This document shows, one piece after another, positions 1-8,006 of a stretch of 21,434 nt of DNA. The notes below the pieces were generated by a model. It had not been told where the DNA came from, made no database searches, and was given only the letters and a program-made list of their open reading frames with translations. The stretch's first letter is position 1; each line of letters starts with the position of its first letter. The DNA is from an uncultured Bacteroidales bacterium (lineage in GTDB: Bacteria > Bacteroidota > Bacteroidia > Bacteroidales > UBA932). The DNA is taken from positions 1-21,434 of the forward strand of contig ONYJ01000177.1 in NCBI GenBank assembly GCA_900322025.1, given 5' to 3'. The translations under genes were made by a program, and so were the position numbers.

Positions 1-1
1 G

Positions 2-84
2 TGGAGGGGGAAGGATTCGAACCTCCGAAGGCATAAGCCAGCAGATTTACAGTCTGCCCCAGTTGGCCACTTTGGTACCCCTCC
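2..84 (-). tRNA. tRNA-Tyr (anticodon GTA)
   Basis: The reverse complement folds as a tRNA. The acceptor strand GGAGGGG (78-84) pairs with CCCCTCC (3-9), followed by discriminator A. The anticodon stem GCAGA/TCTGC encloses loop CTGTAAA with anticodon GTA at 48-50. The T arm contains GGTTCGAATCC. A long variable arm (GGC..GCC) makes it a class II tRNA, as expected for bacterial tRNA-Tyr. The 3' CCA is not encoded. It lies 20 nt downstream of tRNA-Thr and is probably co-transcribed with it. Confidence 0.97.
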
Positions 85-104
85 GTCCGTATTTTTTATT
101 TTTG

Positions 105-178
105 AGCCGATGGAGGGATTCGAACCCCCGACCAGCTGATTACAAATCAGCTGCTCTGGCCAACTGAGCTACATCGGC
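105..178 (-). tRNA. tRNA-Thr (anticodon TGT)
   Basis: The reverse complement gives a 74-nt cloverleaf. The acceptor GCCGATG pairs with CATCGGC and the discriminator is T. The D arm has the usual TAGCTCAGTTGG pattern, the anticodon stem CTGA/TCAG holds anticodon TGT (142-144), and the T arm carries GGTTCGAATCC. CCA is not encoded. It is the first gene of the leftward tRNA transcript, about 30 nt below a consensus -7 box. Confidence 0.97.
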
Positions 179-208
179 AGTATTATTGCGTTTCTCAAAA
201 ACGGACTG

Positions 209-239
209 CAAAGATAGAAGATTAAAATTATTAACCAAA
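209..239 (-). promoter_or_regulatory. Bacteroidota-type promoter for the tRNA-Thr/tRNA-Tyr operon
   Basis: On the minus strand TTTG (236-239) is followed after exactly 19 nt by TATCTTTG (209-216). This matches the Bacteroides vegetative consensus TTTG-N19-TAnnTTTG at every fixed position. The predicted start is near 200-203, leaving a leader of roughly 20-25 nt before the mature tRNA-Thr 5' end at 178. It lies between the dxs stop and the tRNAs, so the tRNAs need not depend on dxs read-through. Confidence 0.85.
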
Positions 240-256
240 ACTTTTTTCAAAAAAAA

Positions 257-2122
257 TTAAAAAAAGTAGTTTAAAGCTTTGATTATACCCTCTGCATCTA
301 TGCCGCATTCTTTGAGTTGTTGGGTTATGGTGCCCTGTTCTATGAACCGGTCCGGTATTCCTAATCCTACTATGGTATATGTATTTTGTTTGCCGGCTAA
401 AGTTTCACATACAGCACTATACAAACCTCCTATAAGGCAACCATCTTCAATGGTGATTATAACACGGTGCTTCTGTGCCGCCTGTTCTATGGCCGCTTTG
501 TCCAAAGGTTTGAGGAATCTCATGTTGTAATGCGAAACCTTATTAGCCTTATCTCCTATTGTCTGAAGAGCCTTTATTACCTGATTGCCTATGGTGCCTA
601 TGGAGAGTATAGCTATGTCTGAACCTTCTCTGAGCAACACGGCCTTTCCTTTTTCTATGGCGGTAAATTTTTCCGGTAGTTCCAGCCCTTGGCAATTACC
701 TCTCGGATATCGTATGGTAATAGGGCCGTTGTAGGAATCTAAGGTGGCCGAATAGAGCATATCCTGAAGCTCTATCTCGTTTATGGGTGCCATTTCCGTT
801 ATATTCGGAATAAGTCTGAGATAAGCCAAATCAAAGGCTCCGTGATGTGTTGCACCATCTTCTCCAACCAAACCGGCTCTGTCTATGGTGAATATCACTT
901 TCAAATTCTGCAGGGCTACATCGTGAATAACCTGATCGAAACTCCTTTGGAGAAAAGACGAATAGATGTTGCAGAAAGGTAACATTCCGTTTGCGGCTAA
1001 ACCGGCGGCAAAAGTTACGGCGTGTTCTTCTGCAATACCCACATCAAATGTTCTGTTTGGCAGCACTTTCATCATATCGCTGAGTTGGCCGCCACTTAGC
1101 ATAGCCGGTGTGATACCTACTATTCGTTTGTCTTGTTCTGCGAGCTTTACAACGGTGCTGCCGAATATGTTCTGATATTTGAGAGGTGCCGACTCGGTTT
1201 TTATTCTTTCTCCGGTTTCTATATCAAACTTACCTGGGGCATGCCATACGCTCTGATTATCTTCTGCCGGTTTGTAGCCTTTGCCCTTAACTGTACTTAT
1301 GTGCAAGAGCTTAGGGCCTTTAAGGTCTTTTATCCTGTTTAGAGTGTCTATAAGCTCTTCTATATTATTGCCATCTATGATGCCAAAATACCTGAATCCC
1401 AAACCACTAAATACGGTGGCATGTTTGAAGAAGAAATTTTTTGTAGTGAGTACTGCCTTTTGAATACTGCGTCTGAATCTGCCGTTTCCAAGCGCACTCC
1501 ATATTTTGTTCTTTACTCTGTTATAGTTTTTTGAAGTGGACAGGCGCAACAGATAGTTGTGCATGGCACCAACATTTTTATCAATTGCTATCTGATTGTC
1601 GTTAAGAATTACCAACAAATCTGTTCCACTGGCACCGGCATTGTTGATTCCTTCGTACGCAAGACCTCCGGAAAAAGCTCCATCGCCCAGCACGGCTACA
1701 ACTTTAATATGCTCTCCTTTTAGATTGGCGGCGGTAGCAAGCCCGAGAGCTGCTGAAACCGAGGTTGAAGCATGGCCCGTGCCAAAGCTGTCGTAGGGGC
1801 TTTCGCTCATTTTTGGAAAGCCCGAAAGGCCGTCTTTGGTTCTGTTTGATTTAAACTGTTCTCTTCTGCCGGTTATGATTTTATGGGCATAACTCTGGTG
1901 CCCTACATCCCACACAATTTTATCTTCCGGCGTATTAAGAACATAGTGCAGAGCTACAGCGAGTTCAACGCTTCCCAATGAAGATCCGAGATGCCCCGGA
2001 TTGGTGGCGCAGCACTCTATCATATATTCCCTAATTTCTTCGCATAGGGTTTCTAATTGCCTGTTAGTAAGGCTTTTTAGATCTGACGGTGAATCTATGC
2101 TATTTAGTAGTCTGAATTCCAT
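257..2122 (-). CDS. dxs: 1-deoxy-D-xylulose-5-phosphate synthase
   Basis: This cytosolic thiamine-diphosphate enzyme condenses pyruvate with glyceraldehyde 3-phosphate to give DXP, the first step of the MEP isoprenoid pathway and a branch to thiamine and pyridoxal. The 621-residue length is typical of the family. The thiamine-diphosphate motif runs from GDG (146-148) to NDN (174-176). The transketolase pyrimidine-binding domain contains GIAEEHAVT (372-380), whose first Glu matches the catalytic glutamate. The transketolase C-terminal domain follows. The ATG at 2122 precedes MEFRLLNSID and gives a normal N-terminus. It stands alone on the minus strand, divergent from the MFS pair, with 95 nt between the two starts. 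I could not find a convincing -7 element for it. The region just after the stop is a run of A/T without a strong hairpin. Confidence 0.97.
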   Translation of the reverse strand: MEFRLLNSIDSPSDLKSLTNRQLETLCEEIREYMIECCATNPGHLGSSLGSVELAVALHYVLNTPEDKIVWDVGHQSYAHKIITGRREQFKSNRTKDGLSGFPKMSESPYDSFGTGHASTSVSAALGLATAANLKGEHIKVVAVLGDGAFSGGLAYEGINNAGASGTDLLVILNDNQIAIDKNVGAMHNYLLRLSTSKNYNRVKNKIWSALGNGRFRRSIQKAVLTTKNFFFKHATVFSGLGFRYFGIIDGNNIEELIDTLNRIKDLKGPKLLHISTVKGKGYKPAEDNQSVWHAPGKFDIETGERIKTESAPLKYQNIFGSTVVKLAEQDKRIVGITPAMLSGGQLSDMMKVLPNRTFDVGIAEEHAVTFAAGLAANGMLPFCNIYSSFLQRSFDQVIHDVALQNLKVIFTIDRAGLVGEDGATHHGAFDLAYLRLIPNITEMAPINEIELQDMLYSATLDSYNGPITIRYPRGNCQGLELPEKFTAIEKGKAVLLREGSDIAILSIGTIGNQVIKALQTIGDKANKVSHYNMRFLKPLDKAAIEQAAQKHRVIITIEDGCLIGGLYSAVCETLAGKQNTYTIVGLGIPDRFIEQGTITQQLKECGIDAEGIIKALNYFF

Positions 2123-2217
2123 TTCATTAAAAAAACGGCTGCAATTTACTCAATATTTATTAAATTGCGAAGCGGTTTTAGACATTAACAGATTCTGAAT
2201 AATTAAAAACATAAAAA

Positions 2218-3846
2218 ATGACTTTAGACAAGAAACTAACATTAAGAGATTCGGCGGCGATGCGTTGGACTGCTCTGTTGCTGCTGGCGTTGGCAATGTT
2301 CTGTTCATATATTTTTATGGACATATTGTCTCCTATTAAGGATTTGATGCAATCTACAAGAGATTGGGATTCTACAGCGTTTGGGACAATGCAAGGTTCC
2401 GAAACATTTTTGAATGTATTTGTGTTCTTCCTGATTTTTGCGGGTATCATTTTAGACAAGATGGGAGTGAGGTTTACTGCTTTGCTCTCCGGTGTGGTGA
2501 TGCTGATAGGGGCGGTAATAAAGTGGTATGCAGTTACAGAAACCTTTCATGCGTCTTCTATAGCTCAGTGGTTTGATGCCAACCTTAACTATATTCCTGG
2601 TTTTGATGAACTTGGTATTTCTCCTTTCTACCGTGGAATGCCTGCATCGGCAAAGGTTGCGGCAGTGGGCTTCATGATTTTTGGTTGCGGTGTGGAGATG
2701 GCAGGAATTACAGTGTCGAGAGGTATAGTAAAATGGTTTAAAGGTAGAGAAATGGCGCTTGCAATGGGCTCAGAAATGGCACTTGCGCGTTTGGGGGTTG
2801 CTACATGTATGATATTCTCTCCTATGTTTGCCAAGTTGGGAGAATATATAGATGTTTCTCGTTCTGTGGCTTTTGGTGTGGTTCTTCTTATGGTAGCCCT
2901 TATAATGTTCATAGTTTATTTCTTTATGGACAAGAGATTAGATGCCCAAACAGGAGAGGCTGAAGAAAAGGACGATCCGTTTAAGGTAAGCGATATAGGG
3001 GCTATTTTGAGAAGCAGTGGTTTTTGGCTTGTGGCTTTGTTGTGCGTGCTGTACTATTCTGCAATTTTCCCTTTCCAGAAATATGCTGTAAATATGCTCC
3101 AATGTAACCTTACCTTTACAGAGGTGCCTTCTGATTCTTTCTGGGCGTCAAATACCGTTACGGTTGTTCAGTATGTAATAATGTTGGTGGTTGCAGTGGC
3201 GGCCTTTATGAGTAATTTTTCTAAGAATAAAGTAGCTAAGTTTTCTATGCTTTCACTGGCAATAGTGGCTCTTGTAGTGTTCTGTTACATGGGTTACATG
3301 AGGCAAAGTGCCGAAACTATCTTTGCCGTATTCCCATTGCTTGCGGTGGGTATTACCCCAATACTCGGCAGTTATGTAGATCATAGGGGCAAGGCGGCTT
3401 CCATGTTAGTTTTGGGTTCTGTTCTACTTATTCTGTGCCACCTTACATTTGCATTCATACTTCCTATGTTTAAGGGAAGTCAGGTTGGTGGGGTTATTAT
3501 AGCCTACATCACTATTTTGGTGCTTGGGTCTTCTTTCTCGTTAGTTCCGGCATCTCTTTGGCCAAGTGTACCTAAGCTGGTAGATTCTAAAATTATAGGT
3601 AGTGCCTATGCGCTTATTTTCTGGATTCAGAATATTGGCTTGTGGCTCTTCCCACTTCTGATAGGTAAGGTTTTAGACAAGACAAATCCCGGTGTAACCG
3701 ATCCTACAGCCCTTAATTATACCGCTCCATTGCTTATGCTTGCCTTGCTTGGTGTAGCAGCCTTGGTGCTCGGCTTCATTCTCAAGCGTGTAGATAAAAA
3801 GAAGGGTTACGGTTTGGAAGAACCTAATATAAAGAAAGAAAATTAG
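2218..3846 (+). CDS. MFS transporter, first of a tandem paralogous pair, with an extra membrane segment pair
   Basis: This is a 542-residue integral inner-membrane protein of the major facilitator superfamily. It has many hydrophobic helices, an LDKMGVR loop after helix 2, and a conserved KWFKGREMALAMG cytoplasmic segment near residues 170-190. A late motif, LVPASLWPSVPKL, followed by a WIQNIG helix recalls MFSD1-like carriers, but the substrate is unknown. It aligns along its whole length with the next gene, except that residues about 303-365 are an insertion. The insertion carries two additional hydrophobic stretches (about 314-333 and 341-360) between the usual helices 7 and 8, suggesting 14 rather than 12 membrane spans. 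The ATG follows an A-rich leader with no Shine-Dalgarno. The next gene starts 29 nt after its stop, so the two are probably co-transcribed. Confidence 0.85.
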   Translation: MTLDKKLTLRDSAAMRWTALLLLALAMFCSYIFMDILSPIKDLMQSTRDWDSTAFGTMQGSETFLNVFVFFLIFAGIILDKMGVRFTALLSGVVMLIGAVIKWYAVTETFHASSIAQWFDANLNYIPGFDELGISPFYRGMPASAKVAAVGFMIFGCGVEMAGITVSRGIVKWFKGREMALAMGSEMALARLGVATCMIFSPMFAKLGEYIDVSRSVAFGVVLLMVALIMFIVYFFMDKRLDAQTGEAEEKDDPFKVSDIGAILRSSGFWLVALLCVLYYSAIFPFQKYAVNMLQCNLTFTEVPSDSFWASNTVTVVQYVIMLVVAVAAFMSNFSKNKVAKFSMLSLAIVALVVFCYMGYMRQSAETIFAVFPLLAVGITPILGSYVDHRGKAASMLVLGSVLLILCHLTFAFILPMFKGSQVGGVIIAYITILVLGSSFSLVPASLWPSVPKLVDSKIIGSAYALIFWIQNIGLWLFPLLIGKVLDKTNPGVTDPTALNYTAPLLMLALLGVAALVLGFILKRVDKKKGYGLEEPNIKKEN

Positions 3847-3875
3847 GCTGTTTTAGCTGAAAAAACTCTTTAGCA

Positions 3876-5300
3876 ATGAATAAAGCTGTTAAACTACTAA
3901 GAGACTCTAAAAGTGCAAGGTGGATTGTGCTTGCGTGTTTGGTGGTGCCGATGTTTGCATCATACTTCTTCGACGATATGTTTTCCACCTTATCGCAGAT
4001 ATTCAAGACACCGCATTTGCTGGAGCTCGGCTGGGATTCACAGAATTATGGTTTTTATGCCGGAGGCTACTCTTTCCTCTGTGTGTGGGGAGGGCTTATT
4101 ATATGCGGTATTCTGTTAGATAAGTGGGGAGTGCGCCTAACAGGTTCCATCTTTGTTGGAATGATGGTGGGGGGAGCTGCCATAGTTGCCTATGCCATAT
4201 CTAAGAGCTTCAATAGCAGCGGTCTCTGTGAGTGGATGCACAACAGCCTTCATATAGCTAAGCCTTCGCTAACCATGGCTTATGTAGGCTGCATGCTTTT
4301 TGGCCTTGGTAGCGAAATAGCCGGAGTTGCCGTAACGCGTTCAATAGCAAAGTGGTTTAAGGGTAAAGAAATGGCATTTGCAATGGGTGCTCAATTGGCT
4401 ATAGCCAGATTGGGCACCGCATTGGCATTTGTGCTTTCTCCTGTATTGGTGGGCGCTCATAGCAGCGATGCTCTCTATACATTTGCTCAGACAAATCGTC
4501 CTGCTCTTTTTGGCTTGGCTCTTTTGATTGTGGGTATAGTATTGTGGAGTGTTTTTATTACAATGGATTCTAAATACGACAAGCAAACGGGAGAAACAGA
4601 TACCAAAGAAGTTGGAGAGGAAGATAAATTCAGGTTTTCAGATATTTTCAAGATACTCGGCAACAAACATTACATACTGATATCGCTTCTATGTGTGTTC
4701 TTCTATTGCTGTATAATTTCATTCAAGAAATTTGCTACAGCCATTATAATACCGAGGTTTGGACTTGATGTGGAAACAGCTTCCTGGATGGTGTCCATGA
4801 TACCTTTCTGTACGGTTATAGGCACTCCTTTGTTTGGTATATTGGTAGATAGAGTAGGTAAGGCAACTTCTTGGATGATACTGGGTTCGTGCCTTGTTTT
4901 AGTTGCACATATAGTTTTAGCTTTTGCTCCCGAGGGAAGGCAACTATTTGGTTATCTCGGTATTGCCATACTTGGTATAGGCTATAGCCTTGTGCCTGCG
5001 GCCATGTGGCCAAGTGTACCTAAAATTATACCGGAGAAGAACCTTGGCACAGCCTATTCTCTGATTTATTGGATTCAGAATATGGGTATGCTGCTTGTAC
5101 CAATTTTTGTGGGAGGAGTAATAAAGCGATATGTAATAGAGGCAGGTAATCATGCTCAGGAAATTACAGCTGCCCTAAAGGCGGAATATATCTTCATAGG
5201 CCTTGGCATTGTGGCAGTAAGCGTATCACTTCTGCTGAAAGCATCTTCCAGAAGGCATCCGGAACTCAAACTGGATATTCCTAACAAGCAAAAAAAGTAG
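3876..5300 (+). CDS. MFS transporter, second of the tandem pair
   Basis: This 474-residue major facilitator protein has about 12 predicted membrane helices. It shares the landmarks of its upstream neighbour: an LDKWGVR loop, KWFKGKEMAFAMG, an ILVDRVGKA loop after helix 8, LVPAAMWPSVPKI and WIQNMGM. It lacks the upstream protein's roughly 65-residue insertion and so represents the ordinary architecture. The two very likely arose by tandem duplication and have since diverged substantially. The motif set resembles MFSD1-like carriers, and substrate and direction cannot be read from the sequence. Paired genes of this kind could form two carriers of related specificity or a heteromer; that is inference only. 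The stop is 2 nt from the stop of the convergent purA gene, leaving no space for a separate terminator. Confidence 0.85.
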   Translation: MNKAVKLLRDSKSARWIVLACLVVPMFASYFFDDMFSTLSQIFKTPHLLELGWDSQNYGFYAGGYSFLCVWGGLIICGILLDKWGVRLTGSIFVGMMVGGAAIVAYAISKSFNSSGLCEWMHNSLHIAKPSLTMAYVGCMLFGLGSEIAGVAVTRSIAKWFKGKEMAFAMGAQLAIARLGTALAFVLSPVLVGAHSSDALYTFAQTNRPALFGLALLIVGIVLWSVFITMDSKYDKQTGETDTKEVGEEDKFRFSDIFKILGNKHYILISLLCVFFYCCIISFKKFATAIIIPRFGLDVETASWMVSMIPFCTVIGTPLFGILVDRVGKATSWMILGSCLVLVAHIVLAFAPEGRQLFGYLGIAILGIGYSLVPAAMWPSVPKIIPEKNLGTAYSLIYWIQNMGMLLVPIFVGGVIKRYVIEAGNHAQEITAALKAEYIFIGLGIVAVSVSLLLKASSRRHPELKLDIPNKQKK

Positions 5301-5302
5301 GC

Positions 5303-6565
5303 TTAGCCCATGCGTATTGTCTGAGCTCTGTCAGGGCCTACGGAAATATAGGTTATCTTTATTCCTAACTCTTTTTCTATAAAGGAGATATAGCGTTTGA
5401 AAGCCGCCGGAAGCTCTTCTGGTTTTCTGCATTCTGTAAGATCTTTCTTCCAGCCTTTCATTTCTTTGTAAACCGGTTCTATCTTGGCGTATGTATCAAA
5501 AGGTACTTTGTCTGTTTTCTTGCCGTTTACAATATAACCTGTGGCTATTTTTATAGTGTCGAATGTATCGAGTACATCGGCCTTCATCATTATCAGGTCT
5601 GTAACCCCATTAACCATAACGGCATACTTGAGTGCAGGCAAATCTAACCATCCGGTTCTGCGAGGCCTGCCGGTAGTGGCTCCAAATTCATGTCCGGCCT
5701 TACGTAGCCTTTCTCCTACTGCATCTTGTAGTTCTGTAGGGAACGGGCCACTTCCTACTCTTGTACAATATGCCTTAAAAATACCATATACACGCCCAAC
5801 CTTTGTAGGTGCTATGCCTAAGCCAACGCAGGCGCCGGCACAAACGGTAGATGATGAGGTAACAAACGGGTAGGCACCAAAATCCACATCCAACATGGTG
5901 CCCTGTGCACCTTCTGCAAGAGCCTTTTTGGTTTTAAGATGCTTGCAGAGTTCGTATTCGGTATCTGCTATCGTGAACTTTTTTAAGTATTCTATAGCCT
6001 TAAACCACTCCTTTTCGTATGTGCTGGCATCGTAGTTGAAGTTAAACTGCTTGAGATAGGCTACATGCTTTTGTTTTAGAGTGTTGTATCTTTTCTTAAA
6101 GTCTTTGGCGAGAATCTCTCCTGCTCTAAGACCGTTTCTTCCGGTTTTATCCATATAGGTAGGGCCGATACCCTTTAGAGTAGAACCTATTTTAGTTTTA
6201 CCTAAGCTTGTTTCGCTGGCAGCGTCTATGATTCTGTGTGTAGGAAGAATCAAATGTGCTCTTTTTGATATTATGATGTTCTTGGTAGGGTCTATCCCCA
6301 TTTTTGAAATAGCCTTACACTCATCGAGGAAAATAACCGGGTCTAATACAACGCCGTTTCCTATGATGTTAACGGTGTTCTTTCTGAAAACACCGGCAGG
6401 CACGGTATGGAGCACAAAGCTTTTATTAGAGAATTGCAGAGAATGACCGGCATTAGGCCCTCCCTGAAACCTGCAGATAACGGGATAGTTTTTTGCTAAT
6501 ACATCCACAATTTTACCCTTACCCTCATCGCCCCACTGGAGGCCGAGAACCACATCAATTTTCAT
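5303..6565 (-). CDS. purA: adenylosuccinate synthetase
   Basis: PurA uses GTP to join IMP and aspartate into adenylosuccinate, the committed step to AMP, in the cytosol. From the ATG at 6565 the protein is 420 residues, the usual size. The N-terminal loop GLQWGDEGKGK places the catalytic Asp at 13, and GGPNAGH places the catalytic His at 41, matching the E. coli numbering. TRVGSGPFPTE and TGRPRRTGWLDL cover IMP and aspartate recognition. A TTG two codons upstream is open in frame but adds only MD before the canonical MKIDVVLG start, so I reject it. ssb ends 35 nt upstream on the same strand, so purA is probably read from the ssb promoter. It converges on the MFS pair with 2 nt between stop codons. 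Confidence 0.96.
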   Translation of the reverse strand: MKIDVVLGLQWGDEGKGKIVDVLAKNYPVICRFQGGPNAGHSLQFSNKSFVLHTVPAGVFRKNTVNIIGNGVVLDPVIFLDECKAISKMGIDPTKNIIISKRAHLILPTHRIIDAASETSLGKTKIGSTLKGIGPTYMDKTGRNGLRAGEILAKDFKKRYNTLKQKHVAYLKQFNFNYDASTYEKEWFKAIEYLKKFTIADTEYELCKHLKTKKALAEGAQGTMLDVDFGAYPFVTSSSTVCAGACVGLGIAPTKVGRVYGIFKAYCTRVGSGPFPTELQDAVGERLRKAGHEFGATTGRPRRTGWLDLPALKYAVMVNGVTDLIMMKADVLDTFDTIKIATGYIVNGKKTDKVPFDTYAKIEPVYKEMKGWKKDLTECRKPEELPAAFKRYISFIEKELGIKITYISVGPDRAQTIRMG

Positions 6566-6600
6566 ATCCAAAGATTTTATCGGAATAGTTTATAACTTGC

Positions 6601-7104
6601 TTAGAATGGAAGATCGTTGGTGGCAGAATCGTTGAAATCGTCTGTACCGGTAGGGAAGTCTTGCTGCATTGGAAAATCCGGTTGTACAGGCGTAGGGGGC
6701 GTTTGTACAGGGGGCTGATATGATGGCTGAGAACCTTGGGTAGGGGCACCCTGAGCTCCGCTAACCTGATTATCTGATTTTCTACCGGCCAATTGCAGAC
6801 TGTCTGCAAATATTTCAAAAACAAATCTCCTCTGATTGTTCTGATCTGTATATTCGCGACTGCGTATTTTACCTTCTATAAATACCTGTGAACCTTTCTT
6901 TACATACTTGTCTGCAAAATCGGCTAATTGCCTCCAACATACTATGTTGTGCCACTCTGTTCTTTCCTGTCTCTGGCCGTTGCGATCTTTGTAATATTCA
7001 GATGTGGCAACGGTAAAATTTGCAACGGAAGCACCTCCCTCAAGATGCCTTACCTCAGGATCTTTTCCAACGTTTCCTAAAATCAATACTTTGTTAAAAG
7101 ACAT
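6601..7104 (-). CDS. ssb: single-stranded DNA-binding protein
   Basis: SSB coats single-stranded DNA during replication, recombination and repair and recruits partners through its C-terminal tip. The 167-residue protein has an N-terminal OB fold (about 1-107) beginning MSFNKVLILGNVGKDPE. It includes the conserved aromatic positions in RTEWHNIVCW (48-58) and RFVFEI. A flexible linker of about 45 residues rich in Pro, Gln, Ser and Thr follows. The end is the acidic tip DDFNDSATNDLPF, ending in the diagnostic DLPF. The ATG at 7104 is preceded by an A-rich leader. A good promoter lies upstream, and purA follows after 35 nt. The SSB partner RecJ is encoded about 3.4 kb away on the other strand. 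Confidence 0.95.
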   Translation of the reverse strand: MSFNKVLILGNVGKDPEVRHLEGGASVANFTVATSEYYKDRNGQRQERTEWHNIVCWRQLADFADKYVKKGSQVFIEGKIRSREYTDQNNQRRFVFEIFADSLQLAGRKSDNQVSGAQGAPTQGSQPSYQPPVQTPPTPVQPDFPMQQDFPTGTDDFNDSATNDLPF

Positions 7105-7157
7105 AAAAAAAAGTAATGTTAATTATTAATTAATCAGACAATAAATATGTCAACTAA

Positions 7158-7187
7158 CAAATATACAAAATTCGGAACACTTTCAAA
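7158..7187 (-). promoter_or_regulatory. promoter for ssb-purA
   Basis: On the minus strand TTTG (7184-7187) and TATATTTG (7158-7165) are separated by 18 nt, close to the Bacteroides consensus. The -7 box lies 53 nt upstream of the ssb ATG, so the leader should be about 45 nt. The -33 element sits inside a perfect inverted repeat, CACTTT-c-AAAGTG (7178-7190). That repeat could be an operator or may be chance. Confidence 0.7.
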
Positions 7188-7244
7188 GTGGCTTGAGCAA
7201 ATTCTGCCATCAAACCGTTGCGCTTCTATATTGAATTTGCAAGG

Positions 7245-8006
7245 TTAATGCTGTTTGGGAAAATTCGGAGTTATTCCGGTGAGAATCTTAAAGCCCTCTG
7301 CTGCTTGATATTCTAACCATTGAAGCCCACTTGTATGATTTAGGTAAGGATTTTTGTAGTTTGCTTCTATTACCGTTGTTATAGAGTAAAGTTCTTTGCT
7401 TATGGAAGGCTCTGCTACCGGAAGAGTGTATATGACCAGAATATCTTTGAGTGAGTTCAGATTATCTAAACTGAGAGTTTTCAGAAGTTCTTCGGCTTTA
7501 GCAATGCTAATGGCCTCAATTCCTATTGTGCTTGCAAATGTTTTTGCCTTTGATATAGTGCGGTTGGCAATAACAGTGTTTATATTCTCATCTCTACAAG
7601 CAAGTGCAGCAGCCTTTCCGGCACCTCCACAGCCTATGACTATGGCTTTTGGGGAGTCTTGATTATTGGCCCGGCTGTGTATGAATTCTTTTACCATTTT
7701 TCTTGCAGCAAAATAATCTGTATTATAGCTGAATACTTGTTTTTCTTTGAGGATAATTAGATTAGCTGCTTGGAGCGTGCCGGAAACAGAATCAGGATTG
7801 GTTACAAATTGCATTATGGCCTCCTTGTATGGTGCGGTAACATTTGCCCCGCTATAGCCGCCTTCTTTGAGAGCAGCCATAGATAGTTCTATTGTAGGGC
7901 ATTCCAATAGTTCATATACCATATCGCCGGACGGATAACAAGCCTTGAAAAGTGCAGGGCTCAGCGAATGTGCAATAGGCGTTCCTATTAGGGCAAATTT
8001 TTTCAT
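7245..8006 (-). CDS. aroE: shikimate dehydrogenase (NADP+)
   Basis: AroE reduces 3-dehydroshikimate to shikimate with NADPH in the chorismate pathway. The 253-residue length fits the compact Bacteroidota form. Substrate-binding serines lie in HSLSP (13-17), the NVTAPYK motif (55-61) carries catalytic Lys61, and NTD (95-97) carries catalytic Asp97. The dinucleotide fold begins at GCGGAGKAA (125-133), with NRT about 20 residues later for the NADP phosphate. The start ATG overlaps the stop of the upstream SpoU-type methyltransferase (ATGA at 8003-8006), which implies translational coupling in the lysS operon. The next gene on the same strand, ssb, starts 140 nt downstream and has its own promoter. 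aroK, a later step of the same pathway, lies elsewhere in the window in another operon. Confidence 0.94.
   Translation of the reverse strand: MKKFALIGTPIAHSLSPALFKACYPSGDMVYELLECPTIELSMAALKEGGYSGANVTAPYKEAIMQFVTNPDSVSGTLQAANLIILKEKQVFSYNTDYFAARKMVKEFIHSRANNQDSPKAIVIGCGGAGKAAALACRDENINTVIANRTISKAKTFASTIGIEAISIAKAEELLKTLSLDNLNSLKDILVIYTLPVAEPSISKELYSITTVIEANYKNPYLNHTSGLQWLEYQAAEGFKILTGITPNFPKQH

Noticed and set aside
241..266. A/T-only hairpin after dxs (CTTTTTT with AAAAAAG) as a terminator
   Set aside because: The stem is almost entirely A-T with a 12-nt loop and overlaps the stop codon; it is too weak to call.
2123..2217. Promoters for dxs and the MFS pair in the 95-nt divergent gap
   Set aside because: Only partial matches such as TAAATTG were found; none has the full TAnnTTTG with a -33 partner, so none is annotated.
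6566..6571. TTG start for purA, adding two residues
   Set aside because: The ATG at 6565 gives the canonical N-terminus with Asp13 and His41 at family positions.
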